NCBI GenBank assembly: GCA_964523415.1
Contig: CAZFZB010000144.1
Location: 1-6,461, forward strand
Origin: M0108 sp964523415
GTDB taxonomy: Bacteria > Pseudomonadota > Gammaproteobacteria > Chromatiales > Chromatiaceae
Direction: 5' to 3'
Length of the DNA: 6,461 nucleotides
Position numbers and translations under genes: made by a program. Below the pieces are notes generated by a model. That model was given only the letters and a program-made list of their open reading frames with translations, was not told the origin of the DNA and did not search any database. How positions within the stretch are numbered: the stretch's first letter is position 1; each line of letters opens with the position of its first letter. This document shows, piece by piece, positions 5,558 to 6,461 of the stretch.

Positions 5558-6286
5558 CTAGATTACGCCATAGGTCTGCTGATGCAGGGCCTTGAGGGCG
5601 GCGAGGTCGATATCATCCAGGCCCTCCACCACCCGGGCCGAGCCGCTGAAATCCTCAAGTTGGGTATAGGTGCTTACCGTCACCAGCAGGGCCCGGAGAT
5701 CGGCGCCCAAGGCGGAGCGTACGCCATTTGCCGAGTCCTCGATGGCGACACAGGCTGCCGGTGGCAGACTAAGTTGCTCGAGGGCATAGACGAAGATATC
5801 CGGGGCCGGCTTCTTGGCGGGGACTACGTCACCGGCGGCAATGACCTCAAACCAACCCGGCAGATCGGGATTGCCCGCGCATTCCAACAGGGTGGTGACA
5901 TTCTCGGGGGTAGTGGTGGTGGCCACGGCGAGCCGGACGCCGGCATCCCGCGCCTCGCCCAACAACCGCAGGACGCCCGGCCGCAGAGGGATGGCCCCCG
6001 AACGCAGCAGGTCTAGATAATGGGCTGTCTTGCGTTGGTGGAGCCTGGCGATGAAGTCCGCCAGGTCTGGCCGCACAAGGAAGTCGGGGTGATATAGGTG
6101 CAGATAGTGCAGGATGCGCTCCTTGCCCCCCGTCACGGCAAGCAGTTCACCATAGAGGGGCACCGTCCAGTCCCAGTCGAGGCCAGCCTCCTGGAAGGCG
6201 CGATTGAAGGCCGGCCTATGGCCATCCCGCTCCGTGTCCGCCAGGGTACCATCCACATCAAAGATCAGGGCCTGAAGAGCCTGCAT
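5558..6286 (-). CDS. cbbY: CbbY-type HAD phosphatase (xylulose-1,5-bisphosphate phosphatase)
   Basis: A 242-residue cytoplasmic haloacid-dehalogenase phosphatase. Characterised CbbY enzymes hydrolyse xylulose-1,5-bisphosphate, a Rubisco misfire product that inhibits Rubisco, to xylulose-5-phosphate. HAD motif I is FDVDGT (9-14), with Asp10 and Asp12. The cap domain has LLAVTGGKERI (48-58), characteristic of CbbY. Motif II is VATTTT (121-126). IAAGDVVPAKKPAPDIF (149-165) holds the motif III lysine, and AIEDSANGVRSA (181-192) is motif IV. YTQLEDFSGA-like text near 215-225 also fits CbbY, from memory of the Rhodobacter protein. It is not GmhB, which has a different HAD subclass signature and no such cap. 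The start is ATG 6286, chosen because GGAGG lies six bases upstream; a longer 254-residue reading lacks such support. Specificity is inferred by family. Confidence 0.88.
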   Translation of the reverse strand: MQALQALIFDVDGTLADTERDGHRPAFNRAFQEAGLDWDWTVPLYGELLAVTGGKERILHYLHLYHPDFLVRPDLADFIARLHQRKTAHYLDLLRSGAIPLRPGVLRLLGEARDAGVRLAVATTTTPENVTTLLECAGNPDLPGWFEVIAAGDVVPAKKPAPDIFVYALEQLSLPPAACVAIEDSANGVRSALGADLRALLVTVSTYTQLEDFSGSARVVEGLDDIDLAALKALHQQTYGVI

Positions 6287-6292
6287 GTCCAA

Positions 6293-6297
6293 CCTCC
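6293..6297 (-). promoter_or_regulatory. Ribosome binding site of cbbY (decides the start)
   Basis: The minus strand reads GGAGG here, six bases before ATG 6286. This fixes the start and excludes the upstream in-frame codon at 6322. Confidence 0.75.
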
Positions 6298-6324
6298 AAC
6301 TAACGGGTCTATTCAGTCTCAAGG

Positions 6325-6347
6325 AATGCTAAGGGTACCCCAGCATT
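6325..6347. promoter_or_regulatory. LysR-type (T-N11-A) dyad upstream of cbbY
   Basis: AATGCT (6325-6330) and AGCATT (6342-6347) are perfect six-base inverted arms with an 11-base spacer, itself containing the palindrome GGGTACCC (6333-6340). The inner T6330 and A6342 bracket exactly 11 bases, giving the T-N11-A dyad typical of LysR-family regulators. CbbR, the usual regulator of Calvin-cycle genes, belongs to that family, but CbbR itself is not in the window. The dyad lies 39-61 bases upstream of the cbbY start. Confidence 0.4.
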
Positions 6348-6371
6348 GCCTCCAGATGGCGAGGATTTCCC

Positions 6372-6400
6372 ATGATGGGTAATCACGAGCCCTGATTCAA
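6372..6400 (-). promoter_or_regulatory. Weak candidate sigma-70 promoter for cbbY
   Basis: On the minus strand TTGAAT (6400-6395) and CATCAT (6377-6372) are separated by 17 bases and match four of six consensus positions each. Transcription would begin near 6365, placing the T-N11-A dyad just downstream of the start. The match is modest. Confidence 0.25.
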
Positions 6401-6423
6401 ATTCAAGTGTTGGCAACAAATAG

Positions 6424-6461
6424 AACTGTCCGGTTTAGTAGCACATAAACTGTCCGCTCTG
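6424..6461. mobile_element. Possible insertion-sequence end (edge of window)
   Basis: AACTGTCCG occurs at 6424-6432 and 6448-6456 with a period of 24 bases. Repeated short motifs of this kind are found at the termini of some IS families, such as IS481- and IS3-like elements. Positions 6381-6461 are about 43 percent GC by my count, visibly AT-richer than the surrounding genes. No transposase is visible because the window ends. This could also be an ordinary regulatory direct repeat. Confidence 0.25.

Noticed and set aside
5558..6286. Reading this HAD gene as gmhB because it neighbours gmhA and hldE
   Set aside because: Motifs (TGGKERI, VATTTT, IAAGDVV, KKPAPDIF, AIEDSANG) fit CbbY, and it is on the opposite strand from the heptose genes.
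6287..6322. Twelve-residue N-terminal extension of CbbY
   Set aside because: The GGAGG at 6293-6297 lies inside it and points to ATG 6286, where family homology also begins.

Overview
The window reads as chromosomal DNA of a GC-rich, Gram-negative, probably autotrophic proteobacterium, most likely gammaproteobacterial or Acidithiobacillus-like. Gram-negative character follows from gmhA and hldE, which make the ADP-heptose of the LPS inner core. Autotrophy follows from a CbbY-type phosphatase, the enzyme that clears a Rubisco inhibitor. The species cannot be fixed from this sequence alone.

Layout. Positions 1-119 (minus) hold the first 39 codons of thyA, running off the left edge. Positions 244-1788 (minus) hold gpmI, the cofactor-independent phosphoglycerate mutase. 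A divergent intergenic region of about 390 bases (1789-2180) carries operator-like repeats and a structured glgC leader. Then comes a tightly packed plus-strand group: glgC (2181-3443), gmhA (3445-4017) and hldE (4028-5512), with gaps of 1 and 10 bases, so almost certainly co-transcribed. cbbY (5558-6286, minus) converges on hldE. The right edge (about 6381-6461) is AT-richer, non-coding, and ends in a repeated motif that may be an insertion-sequence terminus.

How the genes fit together. All but thyA act on products of central or Calvin-cycle carbon metabolism. GpmI moves 3-phosphoglycerate toward pyruvate. GlgC commits glucose-1-phosphate to glycogen. GmhA takes sedoheptulose-7-phosphate, a Calvin and pentose-phosphate intermediate, into ADP-heptose through HldE. 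CbbY removes xylulose-1,5-bisphosphate, a misfire product of Rubisco. The missing heptose-pathway step, the GmhB phosphatase, is not encoded here.

I found no defence system, CRISPR array, RNA gene or clearly novel protein. The points most worth a second look are non-coding: the glgC leader (an in-frame 30-codon upstream ORF whose stop abuts a hairpin next to the ribosome binding site, plus GGA motifs), a LysR-type dyad upstream of cbbY, and a dyad upstream of gpmI.
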